A DNA stretch of 64,000 nucleotides from Gemmatimonadota bacterium (GTDB taxonomy: Bacteria; Gemmatimonadota; Gemmatimonadetes; Gemmatimonadales; Gemmatimonadaceae). Below, piece by piece: positions 16,158-24,719 of the stretch. The DNA is taken from the NCBI GenBank assembly GCA_021324775.1, contig JAJPIM010000043.1:80873-144872 (forward strand), given 5' to 3'. The position numbers and the translations under genes were made by a program. The notes below the pieces were generated by a model, which was not told where the DNA came from, made no database searches, and worked only from the letters and a program-made list of their open reading frames with translations. Numbering within the stretch: the stretch's first letter is position 1; every line of letters begins with the position of its first letter.

Positions 16158-17207
16158 GTGAAGGAGTTCGAGTCGCTCGGACTGCGCATCCGGAATGATC
16201 GTCTGCTGGTGCTCGACCAGACGCTGCTTCCCGATCGTGAAGTGTGGCTGGACGGCGGCGATCCCGGCGCGATGGCCGAGCACATTCGGGAATTGCGCGT
16301 GCGAGGCGCGCCGCTGATCGGCGTCGCGGCGGTGATGAGTGTCGCGTGGTTCGCCGAGCACGGTGCCAGCGAGGGCGACGTTCGGGCGGCGGCGGCGCGC
16401 CTCCGTGCGGCACGGCCGACCGCCGTCAACCTCATGGCGGCGATCGACCGCGTGCTCGATGCGGCAGCCTCGTTCTTCGATGCGGACGCGCTGGTCGCGG
16501 AAGCCGAGGCGATTGCCGCCGAGGATGTCGCGCTCTGCGAAGGGATGGCGGCGCACGGCGGGGCATTGCTCGAGGACGGAGATGGTGTGCTCACCCACTG
16601 CAACACCGGCGGCCTGGCGACCGTTGGCGTCGGGACCGCACTCGGTGTCGTCCGTCGCGCCGCGGAGAGCGGCAAGCGGCTTCATGTCTACGTGGATGAG
16701 ACGCGGCCGTTGCTGCAGGGCGCGCGCCTCACGACGTGGGAGCTGGAGCGCTACGGCATCCCGTACACGCTGATCACGGACAGCATGGCGCCGATCCTGA
16801 TGCGGGCCGGGCGCGTGCAGCGGGTGCTGGTCGGGGCCGACCGGATCGCGAGGAACGGCGACGTCGCCAACAAAGTGGGGACGTACGCCGTCGCGGTGGC
16901 TGCGCATCACCACGGCATCCCGTTCCATCCTGTGGCGCCGTGGACCACCGTGGACCTCCGATGCGCGGACGGTGCCGCTATCCCGATCGAGGAGCGGCCC
17001 GCCGACGAAGTGCGCGGCGTGCGCGGGAGCTTCGGTGCCGTGCGATGGAGTCCCGGCGGGTCCGCCGTGTACAATCCCGCGTTCGACGTGACGCCCGCCG
17101 TGCTGGTGACGGCGCTCGTGCTGGATCGGGCTGTCCTGACATCGAGCGAGCTGCGCTCTGGTGGCCTCGGCCGCCTCGCGGTTGCGGCCCCCGTGCGCGC
17201 CAGTTAG
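16158..17207 (+). CDS. mtnA: S-methyl-5-thioribose-1-phosphate isomerase
   Basis: 349 residues. Converts methylthioribose-1-phosphate to methylthioribulose-1-phosphate in the methionine salvage pathway. Family motifs are intact: ELRVRGAPLIGVAA near residue 50, the catalytic-Cys stretch LTHCNTGGLATVG near 155, DETRPLLQGARLT, the catalytic Asp in VGADRIARNGDVANKVGTY near 235, and HGIPFHPVAPWTTVD. GTG start 19 nt after the pentapeptide gene's stop. No other mtn gene is nearby. The related eIF2B-like proteins share the fold, but the HCNTG and GADRIxxNG signatures favour MtnA. Confidence 0.95.
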   Translation: MKEFESLGLRIRNDRLLVLDQTLLPDREVWLDGGDPGAMAEHIRELRVRGAPLIGVAAVMSVAWFAEHGASEGDVRAAAARLRAARPTAVNLMAAIDRVLDAAASFFDADALVAEAEAIAAEDVALCEGMAAHGGALLEDGDGVLTHCNTGGLATVGVGTALGVVRRAAESGKRLHVYVDETRPLLQGARLTTWELERYGIPYTLITDSMAPILMRAGRVQRVLVGADRIARNGDVANKVGTYAVAVAAHHHGIPFHPVAPWTTVDLRCADGAAIPIEERPADEVRGVRGSFGAVRWSPGGSAVYNPAFDVTPAVLVTALVLDRAVLTSSELRSGGLGRLAVAAPVRAS

Positions 17208-17230
17208 CGAGAGCGGCTCGCCGATTCCCG

Positions 17231-17247
17231 GGCCGGACGTTCCGGCC
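17231..17247. terminator. hairpin between convergent mtnA and SRPBCC gene
   Basis: GGCCGGA-CGT-TCCGGCC, a perfect 7-bp stem with a 3-nt loop in the 49-bp convergent gap. No T-run follows. Confidence 0.5.
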
Positions 17248-17256
17248 TGCCGCGGC

Positions 17257-17823
17257 TCACATGAGTGGCGGAGCCGGGGGCGACGGGGCAGGCGACTCCG
17301 GTTCGGTGGATGTGGGCGGCCTCGGCGTGTCGAGGCGCCGCTGCAGCGCGTGCAGATAGGCATCCATCGTGGTCGTGTAGCCGAGCACGAAGTGCGACAG
17401 AACGCGGTACAACAGATTGTAGATCTGGCCGCGTTCGATGATCGTGATTCGTGTACCGGAGGAGAGTGGCGCGAGGCCGATCGACCATTCGCCGCCGAAA
17501 GGGAGGCCGCGATCCGCGATGCGCGTGACGAAGCGCGTGGGCGGGATGGATTCGACGGTCTCGTAGGCGATACTGTCGCTGCGCCGGATTTCACGCCACG
17601 AAGCGTGACCGTCGGCCAGCGGCAGCGATTCGATGCGTTTGACGTCGGGGCGCCATTTCGGATATGAGGCCACGTTGGTGATCACCGCCCAGACCTGATC
17701 CGGCGGAACGGAGACGTCGGCCGTCCGGGTCGCCGTGTGATCGCGCGGGAGCATGAGACCGATGGCGATCACGAGGATGACGACAGCGGCCACCGCGAGG
17801 CCAAGGAAGGCGAGCCATCTCAT
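17257..17823 (-). CDS. membrane-anchored SRPBCC (START/Bet v1-like) protein
   Basis: 188 residues. An N-terminal anchor (LGLAVAAVVILVIAIGLML) is followed by a polyketide cyclase/dehydrase-like SRPBCC domain (TADVSVPPDQVWAVITNVAS, then YPKWRPDVKRIESL) and a Pro/Ser-rich tail of about 20 residues. The fold makes a hydrophobic pocket; the ligand is unknown. The ATG overlaps the stop of the upstream lipoprotein gene (ATGA), so the two are coupled and probably act at the cell envelope together. Confidence 0.85.
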   Translation of the reverse strand: MRWLAFLGLAVAAVVILVIAIGLMLPRDHTATRTADVSVPPDQVWAVITNVASYPKWRPDVKRIESLPLADGHASWREIRRSDSIAYETVESIPPTRFVTRIADRGLPFGGEWSIGLAPLSSGTRITIIERGQIYNLLYRVLSHFVLGYTTTMDAYLHALQRRLDTPRPPTSTEPESPAPSPPAPPLM

Positions 17824-18317
17824 TGGTTGGCGCTGCCTGTCTGGAGGTTTCCGCAGGCGATGGCGGGGGTGCTACGGCTGGGATGGACGTCGATATGATA
17901 GCCGGCCATGCCGGCATTGGTGATGGGGAAACTCCCGCTCGAGCTGCCCTGTCCCTGCGGGCCTGCGGTCAGCGGCAGATAGTCGCTCGGCGCGCCGGCG
18001 GTCTCCGAGCCGGCACAGGCGCCATGGCCGATGTGCCACACGTAGGTCTTGCCGGGTTCGAGGCCGGTCAGTTCGAGGATCATCGTGGCCGAGTTTCCAC
18101 CCGGAGTCGGGGCGATGTCGGCGTGGCCGCGGACGGTGGCGTCGCCGGACGGAGTGATGGTGGCGCTCCAGCGGGCGGATACGGAAACGGGCGATGGAAC
18201 GGAGGCAACGTCACCCGTGCTCGTCGTGGTCGCAGCGGTGTGGGTCGCGTGATGGGTGCAGGCGGTGGCGATCGCAGCGGCTGCAATGCACAGCGTGACG
18301 GAGCGAAGCGGCAGCAA
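17820..18317 (-). CDS. putative lipoprotein, CHRD-like beta domain
   Basis: 165 residues. A lipoprotein signal ends at ATACTHH (Cys20). A single beta-sandwich-like domain follows, with GDATVRGHADIAPTPGG, MILELTGLEPGKTYVWHIGHG and SFPITNAGMAGYHIDVHPS. This resembles CHRD or superoxide-dismutase-like 'allergen' repeats that include 'L-x-G-L-x-P-G-x-Y-x-x-H-I-H', but the full SOD metal set is not present. The start is a TTG with only a long polypyrimidine stretch upstream on the sense strand and no Shine-Dalgarno, so the start is uncertain. Coupled to the SRPBCC gene. Confidence 0.7.
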   Translation of the reverse strand: MLPLRSVTLCIAAAAIATACTHHATHTAATTTSTGDVASVPSPVSVSARWSATITPSGDATVRGHADIAPTPGGNSATMILELTGLEPGKTYVWHIGHGACAGSETAGAPSDYLPLTAGPQGQGSSSGSFPITNAGMAGYHIDVHPSRSTPAIACGNLQTGSANQ

Positions 18318-18383
18318 GAGAGAAAGGAGAGAGGAGAAGGACGGGAAAGAGAGAAAGCGAGAGGAGAAAGGAGAGAAAGAGAG
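18315..18383 (+). repeat. 69-nt polypurine (GA) tract
   Basis: Almost uninterrupted A/G on the plus strand (agagagaaaggagagaggag and so on), broken by only two C. It lies between the divergent lipoprotein and imuA starts. Such tracts can form triplex or act as slippery DNA; on the minus strand it is a CU-rich 5' leader for the lipoprotein mRNA. Confidence 0.75.
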
Positions 18384-18496
18384 TTAGTACAACTGCTCGG
18401 CGGTCTCTTGCTTTCGGGGTTTGTTCGGGTTACTCTATTGATCCTGTCGCGAGGGCTGCCGCGACGCCTGGTATCCACTCTGGCCGGAGCGTTCCG

Positions 18497-19186
18497 CTGT
18501 CATCGACTGCTGCTCAGCTCCGCACCCTGCTCAGCCATCGATTTCCCGATGCGATCCCTGTTCCGCAGCATACGACGGAGCTGGTCGCGATGGGAGTTCC
18601 AGGGCTGAGCCGGGCGTTTCCGGGAGGAGGGCTTCCTCGCGGGCGGCTGACGGCGTGGATGCCGCAGGGTGGGGCGATGGCCATTCTCCGCGCCACCTGT
18701 CACGCGCTGCTCGCGGCCGGTGAACGCTCGGCGTGGATCGATGGGAGCGGTACCACCGGTCCATTCTGGACCGAGGGGCCGCTCCTCGTGCGTCCGGCGG
18801 AGCGGATCAATGCATTGCGGTGGAGCGAGGGGCTCCTGCGTTGTGGCGGGTTTGCACTGGTCGTGCTCGCTGGAGTCGAGCCGCAAGGGACCGAGACGGT
18901 GCGTCTCTCGCGGGCATCGCACGAGGGTGGCAGCGCTTTCGTCGCGCTGACGACGAGCGCGACCATGGCCGCGCTTCGGGTGACCTCGCGAGTCCTGCCC
19001 AACAGTTATGAGTGGCATCGGGGGCCGTTCGCCGATCCGGCGGCTGTGCGGACTGCCGCCATCGATGTGCGCGTGCGTGCTCCTGGGTGGAACGAGGGAG
19101 CGCGTGTCGTACTGCCCGTCACGCCATATGACCTTCGTCTGTCTCTGGATCCCGGCTTGGCCGACCGGCGCGGCGTCGAGCGCTGA
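18497..19186 (+). CDS. imuA: ImuA, RecA-like mutasome component
   Basis: The track starts at ATG 18590, but conserved coding continues upstream in frame (LRTLLSHRFPDAIPVPQ, then MGVPGLSRAFPGGGLPRG), matching the usual ImuA/RecA-like N-terminus. No ATG, GTG or TTG exists there in frame. CTG 18497, with GGAG 7 nt upstream, gives a 229-residue protein starting MSSTAAQLRTLL and is my preferred start. The Walker-A-like loop is FPGGGLPRGRLTAWMPQGG. ImuA joins ImuB and DnaE2 in the SOS-induced error-prone translesion polymerase complex. It is first in the imuA-imuB-dnaE2 cassette. I found no LexA box of a type I recognise. Confidence 0.85.
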   Translation: MSSTAAQLRTLLSHRFPDAIPVPQHTTELVAMGVPGLSRAFPGGGLPRGRLTAWMPQGGAMAILRATCHALLAAGERSAWIDGSGTTGPFWTEGPLLVRPAERINALRWSEGLLRCGGFALVVLAGVEPQGTETVRLSRASHEGGSAFVALTTSATMAALRVTSRVLPNSYEWHRGPFADPAAVRTAAIDVRVRAPGWNEGARVVLPVTPYDLRLSLDPGLADRRGVER

Positions 19187-20582
19187 GGCGGTCTCCGGGC
19201 CGAGGCCGCCGGGCGGTGCGGATGCAGCGGATGCAGCGGGGGCGGAGGTGGGGAGAGGGGTGGAGGTCCCGCCATTGGACCACCTGACCGAAGCGCTCCT
19301 CCGCGTCTCTCCGCGTGTCGCCGCCAGCGGGCCGGGATTGCTCTGGGCCGATGCGCGCGGACTATCTGAGCGTCCGCTGGCTGCGGCGCTGTGCGCCATC
19401 GTCCGGGAGCAGGGGGCGGCCCGTGTGCAGGCCGGCATCGCGCGGACGGCGATCGCGGCCGAAGTCGCCGCGCGGAGCAGGAAACCGGTCGTGCAGCCAG
19501 TCGCGCAGCCGGTCATCGCCGGCAGTGAGGGGGAGGACGGCATCATCACCGTCATTCCCGCGGGGCACGACCGTGCGTTCCTCGCTCCCTATCCGCTGTC
19601 CGTGCTGTGCAGCGCGTTCACGCCCGGCCCGGGAGTACTCCCTTTACTGGCTGGCGTCGGTATCGAGACATGCGGCGCGCTCGCCGTGCTCGGCCAGGAG
19701 GAAGTGGAGGTCCGGTTCGCGGCAGACGGCATCCGTCTGTGGCGGCTCGCTCGCGGAGAGGACCGGCGGCGCCCATTCGGTGCACTGCCTCGGACGCGGC
19801 CGCGGGCCTCGTGCGCGTGGACGGACTACGCACTGCGTGACATCGAGCGGCTTCTTTTCGTGATCAACCGGCTCGTCGGCCAGGTGTGTGAGACGCTCCG
19901 GTCGCGTGGAGAGGCGATGCGGGATCTCACGCTGCGTTTTGCGCTCGCCAACCGGTCCGCGGCCGAACATCCATTCCGGGCCGCGCGTCCCACGGCGGAT
20001 CCGTTGGCATGGCTGCGGCTCATCCGTGCGGCGCTCGGGCGCATCCATCTTCCCGATGCGGTCACCGGCATTGCCGTGCAAGCCGGCGTGATCGTCTCCG
20101 CTCATGATTATCAGGGTGACATCTTCGATCGCGGCTTCGCGACGGCACGGGCTACGGAGCAGGCAGTCGCTCAGTTGCTCGACACGTGCGGGATGGAAGT
20201 CGTGGCTCTCAGCGCGACCAACCATCCGCTGCTCGAGCAGCGAGTGCGATGGCAGGTTCGGGAATCGGTGGTCCTGGAAGGCAATACCGCAGCCGGCGCA
20301 TCGGCCGTCAGGCCCAGTCTCACGCTCCAACTGCTCCCCGATCCACGGCCCGTGGATGTCGTCACGGCGCCGCGGCGCGACCACGACGTGCCGGTGCGAT
20401 ACCGGGAGCCCGCCAAACCCGAAGCCGACGTGCTCGTCGCGGCGGGACCCGACCGCGTCGCGGGCGGGACATGGGCCGTACCGTACGCCCGGGAGTACTT
20501 CCACTGCGTCACGGCTGACGGCCGCCTGATACTTCTCTTCCGGGCAGGGGATGGGTGGTATCTCCACGGATGGTGGGATTGA
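19128..20582 (+). CDS. imuB: ImuB, Y-family polymerase-like mutasome adaptor
   Basis: 484 residues from ATG 19128 (MTFVCLWIPAWPTG); the ORF track's 19008 start reads through the imuA frame. It overlaps imuA by 59 nt. The Y-family palm/finger region is visible (LLWADARGLSERPL; GVGIETCGALAVL as the helix-hairpin-helix), but the catalytic acidic residues of active Y-family polymerases are missing: LWADARG replaces the D-E pair. This agrees with ImuB being a non-catalytic hub that binds the beta clamp and DnaE2. The C-terminal part (PVRYREPAKPEADVLVAAGPDRVAGG, WYLHGWWD) is the usual ImuB tail. Confidence 0.92.
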   Translation: MTFVCLWIPAWPTGAASSAEAVSGPRPPGGADAADAAGAEVGRGVEVPPLDHLTEALLRVSPRVAASGPGLLWADARGLSERPLAAALCAIVREQGAARVQAGIARTAIAAEVAARSRKPVVQPVAQPVIAGSEGEDGIITVIPAGHDRAFLAPYPLSVLCSAFTPGPGVLPLLAGVGIETCGALAVLGQEEVEVRFAADGIRLWRLARGEDRRRPFGALPRTRPRASCAWTDYALRDIERLLFVINRLVGQVCETLRSRGEAMRDLTLRFALANRSAAEHPFRAARPTADPLAWLRLIRAALGRIHLPDAVTGIAVQAGVIVSAHDYQGDIFDRGFATARATEQAVAQLLDTCGMEVVALSATNHPLLEQRVRWQVRESVVLEGNTAAGASAVRPSLTLQLLPDPRPVDVVTAPRRDHDVPVRYREPAKPEADVLVAAGPDRVAGGTWAVPYAREYFHCVTADGRLILLFRAGDGWYLHGWWD

Positions 20583-20585
20583 CGG

Positions 20586-23500
20586 ATGTACGTGGAGCTG
20601 CGGGCGCATAGCGCATTTTCGTTCGGCGATGGCAGCGCGACTCCCGAGGCGTTGGTCGCGGCGGCGGCATCCCTGGGATATCCGGCGATCGGCTTGACCG
20701 ATGCGGCGGATTTTGGCGGGGTCGTGCGGTTCGCGCTGGCGGCGTGGGACGCCGGTATTACGCCGCTCATCGGATGCGAACTCATTGTGGATGGGCATCC
20801 GGCCGCGTTTCTCGCGCGTACGGCGGAAGGGTGCCGCAATCTCGCGGCTCTCATTACCCAGGCTCGTTCGGGATGCCTGCGCACGTGGCCACCTTCCACG
20901 ACCGGGACGCCGGCCCGGTCGTTGGCCCGGACGCCGGCGCGTGCGGTGGAACGGCAGCCGGCTCGAGGGCGGCCTCACGTCCGGTGGCTGGATGTCGTGA
21001 GCCGGAGTGCAGGACTGCAGGCATTCACGGGTTCCGCATCGGGGGCGCTTGCTACCTGCGTCCAGAAGGGCGACCTGCCGGCGGCGGCCCGGCATCTCGC
21101 GGAGTGGCGCGCCGTCTTCGGTGAGCATCTCGCGGCCGAAGTGCAGCTCCATCATGCCGGGCGGAGCGAGTCGGCGCTGGCGGGCGCGCTCATCGAGCTT
21201 GCCGAGCGTGAAGGCGTTCCGTGGGTGGCCACCAACAATCCGCGCTATGTGAACGACGAAGGGCGGCTCGTGCACGACGTGCTGACCGCGCTCCGGGCCG
21301 GCGTCGATCTGGACACCGCTGCGACGCGCGGCCTTCTCCATCCCAACGACACGTGGCGGCTCCGCGGGCCGGACGAGGTGGCGGCGCTCTGGCGGGGGCG
21401 AGAGGAGGGGTTGGCAACCAGCGCCCGGATCGCCGAGGACTGCGCGGCATTTGCGCTCGACTGGCTGCGTCCGCCCATGCCGACGTACCCGCTGCCCGAG
21501 CAGTTTCCCGACGACGACTCTCATCTCCGTGCGCAAGTGTACGAGGGCGCCGAGACGCGATGGGGCACCGTCACCGATGTCCAGGGGCGGCAGCTCGAAC
21601 ACGAGCTCGATGTCATCAGGCGGCTCGGGTTCGCGGGGTTTTTCCTCGTCATGTGGGATGCGGTGCGGTTCGCGGGATCGCAGGGCATCCTGGCACAGGG
21701 GCGCGGGAGTGCCGCCAACTCCGCCGTCGCGTACTGCCTGGGGATAACCGCGGTCGATCCGGTAGCGAATGGACTGATGTTCGAGCGGTTCCTCTCCGAG
21801 CGACGGATGGGAGGCGAGACGGAGGCACCCGATATCGACATCGACATCGAGCACGATCGCCGCGAAGAAGTGCTCAACTACGTCTACGATCGCTACGATC
21901 GCACGCATTCGGCGATCACGGGGATGGTACAGACCTACCGTGCGCCCAACGCGGTGCTCGATGCCATGCGGGCCTTTGGATATCCGGCAACGCAGGCGTT
22001 TCAGGTATCCAAGCGGGTGCATCGCTACGACCCCGCGGAAGGTGCGGCCTGGATCGGTGCGGAACTCGGCCGGTGCGTGGGGCTCGACGTGGAGAGTGCC
22101 CGGGGGCTGGCGTTGCTGCGGGCGGTCGCTGCGTTCGAGGGAATGCCCCGCATGCGCGCGACCCATCCCGGCGGGTTCGTGCTGTCGGCCGGACCACTCG
22201 GGGACTACCTCCCGATCGAGCCCACGGCCATGGGGCGAACCGTCGTGCAGTTCGACAAGGATGATCTCGACCGGATCGGGGTGCCGAAGTTCGATTTTCT
22301 CGGGCTGGGAGCGCTGTCGCTCGTGCGGCGGGCGTTCGACATCATCGAGCAGCGGACCGGGCATCGTCCATCGATGTACCGGCTGCCGACGGACGATCCG
22401 GCGACGTACCATCTGATCGCACAGGGTGCCACTATCGGCACCTTCCAGATCGAGAGCCGCGCCCAGATCTCATCGATCGTGCACACGCGGCCCGAGCGGA
22501 TGTACGACATCGTGGTACAGGTTGCGCTCATTCGGCCCGGGCCGATCCAGGCGCGCTTCGTCCATCCCTACACGCGCCGGCGCCGAGGCCAGGAGCCGGT
22601 GACGTACCTGCACCCGGCTCTCATTCCGATTCTCGAGCGCACGCAGGGGATCCCCATCTTTCAGGAGCAGGCGATGGCGATTGCGCGCGACCTCGGCGGG
22701 TACACGGGCGCGCAGGCCGATGAGCTACGCCGGACGATGGGCAACGTTCGCAAGCAGCCGCAGCTCCAGGCGGCGCTGGACCGGCTCCGGGAGCGCATGA
22801 TCGGGCAGGGGATCGCGCCGGACGTCGCGGCGCAGATCGTCGATGATCTCAAGAGTTTCGCGAACTACGGCTTCCCGGAGTCGCACGCCTGGAGCTTTGC
22901 CCTCATCGCATACGCGACAGCGTACCTCAAGACGCATTGTCCGGCGGCGTTCTATGCCGGGCTGCTCAACTCCTGGCCGATGGGGTTCTATCCCGTCTCG
23001 ACTCTCGTACACGATGCGCTCCGGCGGGGAGTCGAAGTGCGCGCGCCGTGCATGCGGGATGGCGATTGGGAGTGTACGGTCGAGGAGACGGAAGAGCGGG
23101 AGCGGCCGGCGCTGCGCATCGGATGGCGGCACGTGCGGGGCGTGGGAGAGGTGGTGATCGAGTCACTGCGCGCGGCCCACGAGCCGGTCCGGGGAGGACG
23201 GCCATTCACGTCGATCGCCGATGTCGTAACGCGTGCGCGGCTGGACAGCCACACGGCCGGGGCACTCGCGCGCGCCGGCGCGTTCGAGGCATGGGAGCCG
23301 GACCGGCGGCGTGCGGGGTGGGAGGCCCTGCGAGTCGCGGGCGACCAGCTGCCGCTGGCTCCCGCGCGGACGGCTGGCACCGGTCATTTCGCTCCGCTCC
23401 CGATCGGCCGGGACGAGCGGATCGCGCTCGACTACGATGCACTCGGCCTGACGGTGGCCGGCCATCCCATGGAACGCTTTCGCACCCGGCTGCGTACTCT

Positions 23501-23828
23501 GGGAGCGATCGACAGCCAGGATTTGCTGGAGTGCCGCGGTGGCGAGCTGGTGCTTCTCGGAGGGCTCGTCACGGTGCGCCAGCGGCCAGAAAGCGCCAAA
23601 GGCACTGTCTTTCTCCTGCTCGAGGACGAATGGGGCGCCGCAAACATCGTGGTGTCCCGGGCGCTCGACGAGCAGTATCGCGAAGCAGTCCAGCATGCCA
23701 CGTTCCTGCTCGTGTACGGCCGGATCGAACGGGATGGTGCACAGATCAACATCGTCGGACAACGGTTCAGCCCCTTACACAATGGCGAGCCCGACTCCTT
23801 CGCGCACCGGTCACACGATTTTCGCTAA
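20586..23828 (+). CDS. dnaE2: error-prone DNA polymerase III alpha subunit DnaE2
   Basis: 1080 residues, starting at the conserved MYVELRAHSAFSFGDG of the PHP domain (ATG three bases after imuB's stop). The catalytic palm holds PDIDIDIEHDRREEVLNYVY near residue 415. The fingers hold VALIRPGPIQ, and FANYGFPESHAWSFALIAY lies near 760. An OB-fold region (ELVLLGGLVTVRQRPESAKG) and the DnaE2-type C-terminus (SFAHRSHDFR) complete it. The PHP-domain active site looks degenerate compared with replicative DnaE, as is usual in DnaE2. It carries out lesion bypass and damage-induced mutagenesis with ImuA and ImuB. Confidence 0.97.
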   Translation: MYVELRAHSAFSFGDGSATPEALVAAAASLGYPAIGLTDAADFGGVVRFALAAWDAGITPLIGCELIVDGHPAAFLARTAEGCRNLAALITQARSGCLRTWPPSTTGTPARSLARTPARAVERQPARGRPHVRWLDVVSRSAGLQAFTGSASGALATCVQKGDLPAAARHLAEWRAVFGEHLAAEVQLHHAGRSESALAGALIELAEREGVPWVATNNPRYVNDEGRLVHDVLTALRAGVDLDTAATRGLLHPNDTWRLRGPDEVAALWRGREEGLATSARIAEDCAAFALDWLRPPMPTYPLPEQFPDDDSHLRAQVYEGAETRWGTVTDVQGRQLEHELDVIRRLGFAGFFLVMWDAVRFAGSQGILAQGRGSAANSAVAYCLGITAVDPVANGLMFERFLSERRMGGETEAPDIDIDIEHDRREEVLNYVYDRYDRTHSAITGMVQTYRAPNAVLDAMRAFGYPATQAFQVSKRVHRYDPAEGAAWIGAELGRCVGLDVESARGLALLRAVAAFEGMPRMRATHPGGFVLSAGPLGDYLPIEPTAMGRTVVQFDKDDLDRIGVPKFDFLGLGALSLVRRAFDIIEQRTGHRPSMYRLPTDDPATYHLIAQGATIGTFQIESRAQISSIVHTRPERMYDIVVQVALIRPGPIQARFVHPYTRRRRGQEPVTYLHPALIPILERTQGIPIFQEQAMAIARDLGGYTGAQADELRRTMGNVRKQPQLQAALDRLRERMIGQGIAPDVAAQIVDDLKSFANYGFPESHAWSFALIAYATAYLKTHCPAAFYAGLLNSWPMGFYPVSTLVHDALRRGVEVRAPCMRDGDWECTVEETEERERPALRIGWRHVRGVGEVVIESLRAAHEPVRGGRPFTSIADVVTRARLDSHTAGALARAGAFEAWEPDRRRAGWEALRVAGDQLPLAPARTAGTGHFAPLPIGRDERIALDYDALGLTVAGHPMERFRTRLRTLGAIDSQDLLECRGGELVLLGGLVTVRQRPESAKGTVFLLLEDEWGAANIVVSRALDEQYREAVQHATFLLVYGRIERDGAQINIVGQRFSPLHNGEPDSFAHRSHDFR

Positions 23829-23849
23829 CCGCCATCGGGACGCTCTCGT

Positions 23850-23866
23850 TGTAACCGTCCGTTACA
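23850..23866. promoter_or_regulatory. TGTAAC-N5-GTTACA dyad, possible operator
   Basis: A perfect 6+5+6 inverted repeat 22 nt after the dnaE2 stop and about 90 nt before the first duplicated lipoprotein. A TTGACA hexamer lies at about 23894, between the dyad and the gene. The copy at the second lipoprotein does not show this dyad, so any control is specific to the first gene. Confidence 0.35.
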
Positions 23867-23957
23867 TCCGCTCGGATCGCTACTCGCCCAACATTGACAC
23901 CCATTGGTCACTACCACACCGTAGAGCGCACCCATCTCTCAACCCCTGGAGCGCACC

Positions 23958-24590
23958 ATGCATTGCCGGATCACCTGCCTCATCACCGCCGGGTCGATCT
24001 GTGGTATGCTCGGTGGATGCGCCTCTACTGGCACGCCCTCGCCGGACGACCACCAGCCGACCGATCGCATCGTCTTGACCGGGGGTTCCGCCGCCAATAG
24101 CAAGGGGGCTCCTGGTGGCGGCGGTATTGGCAACGACATCGGCCTCGTGGTCCACGCGACTGATTCCTACACCGGGATCAATACGCGCATCAATGGGCCA
24201 ACGTCGAGCATCATGGACACGCTGTCAGGCGTCTATCAGGACCTTGGCATTCCCATCGGGACCCGGATGAGCACGACCGGGCAGATCGGCAACCGGGACT
24301 ACAGAGTACCGGGACATAGCCTGAAAAACATTCAGCTTTCGCGGTTCGTCGACTGCGGCCAGGCTCCGATGGCCGGCCGTCGCGCCGACGTCGATGAAAT
24401 CAGGCTCAACGTGATCTCCACGATCACGCCTGGGCGGGACAGCGGATCGGTCGTCAACACCTACGTGGCCGCGTTCGCCCGGCCGCTCACGTCGAGCAGC
24501 GATCCGACCCAGTGCGCGAGTACCGGAGTGCTCGAGGGGCTGATCAATGGCCGCCTCGTCAAGGTGTTCGGGGGCGGCGCGGCTCACTGA
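23958..24590 (+). CDS. lipoprotein of unknown function, tandem copy 1
   Basis: 210 residues. A lipoprotein signal ends at GMLGGCAST, then a short linker TPSPDDHQPTDRIV with an extra Gly/Ser-rich insert (SAANSKGAPGGGG) not found in copy 2. The domain has SSIMDTLSGVYQDLGIPI, TTGQIGNRDYRVPGHSLKN, FVDCGQAPM and DSGSVVNTYVAAFARP. Two Cys (VDCGQ and DPTQCAS) may form a disulfide. It is clearly paralogous to the next gene. I do not recognise the family. Not a known operon partner of the mutasome. Confidence 0.82.
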   Translation: MHCRITCLITAGSICGMLGGCASTGTPSPDDHQPTDRIVLTGGSAANSKGAPGGGGIGNDIGLVVHATDSYTGINTRINGPTSSIMDTLSGVYQDLGIPIGTRMSTTGQIGNRDYRVPGHSLKNIQLSRFVDCGQAPMAGRRADVDEIRLNVISTITPGRDSGSVVNTYVAAFARPLTSSSDPTQCASTGVLEGLINGRLVKVFGGGAAH

Positions 24591-24678
24591 CGGGCGCCGC
24601 CACCGACAGATCGGGCCGTAGCGCCCCGACGGTGCCGAGGAACACGTGATGTATCTCGGCGCGCGGGCGGGGTGATTC
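24583..24678 (-). pseudogene. duplicated 3' fragment of chorismate mutase gene
   Basis: Read on the minus strand, this reads ESPRPRAEIHHVFLGTVGAL then RPDLSVAAPVSE. It aligns with the last 32 codons of the intact aroH at 25300 (ESPRPRAEIQHVYLGAAEAL...). The stop codon TAG of aroH is GAG here, and nothing of the gene upstream remains. It was carried along when the lipoprotein gene was duplicated in tandem. Confidence 0.75.
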
Positions 24679-24719
24679 GGCGTAGCGTTTGCCCAGCCTC
24701 TCACCTCCTGGAGAGCGTC

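Noticed and set aside
16119-17594. 491-codon minus-strand ORF antisense to mtnA
   Set aside because: Runs through mtnA and into the real SRPBCC gene in a different frame; shadow of high GC.
19644-22412. 922-codon minus-strand ORF antisense to imuB and dnaE2
   Set aside because: Open only because of high GC and codon bias of the genes on the other strand; composition is Arg/Pro/His rich with no domain.
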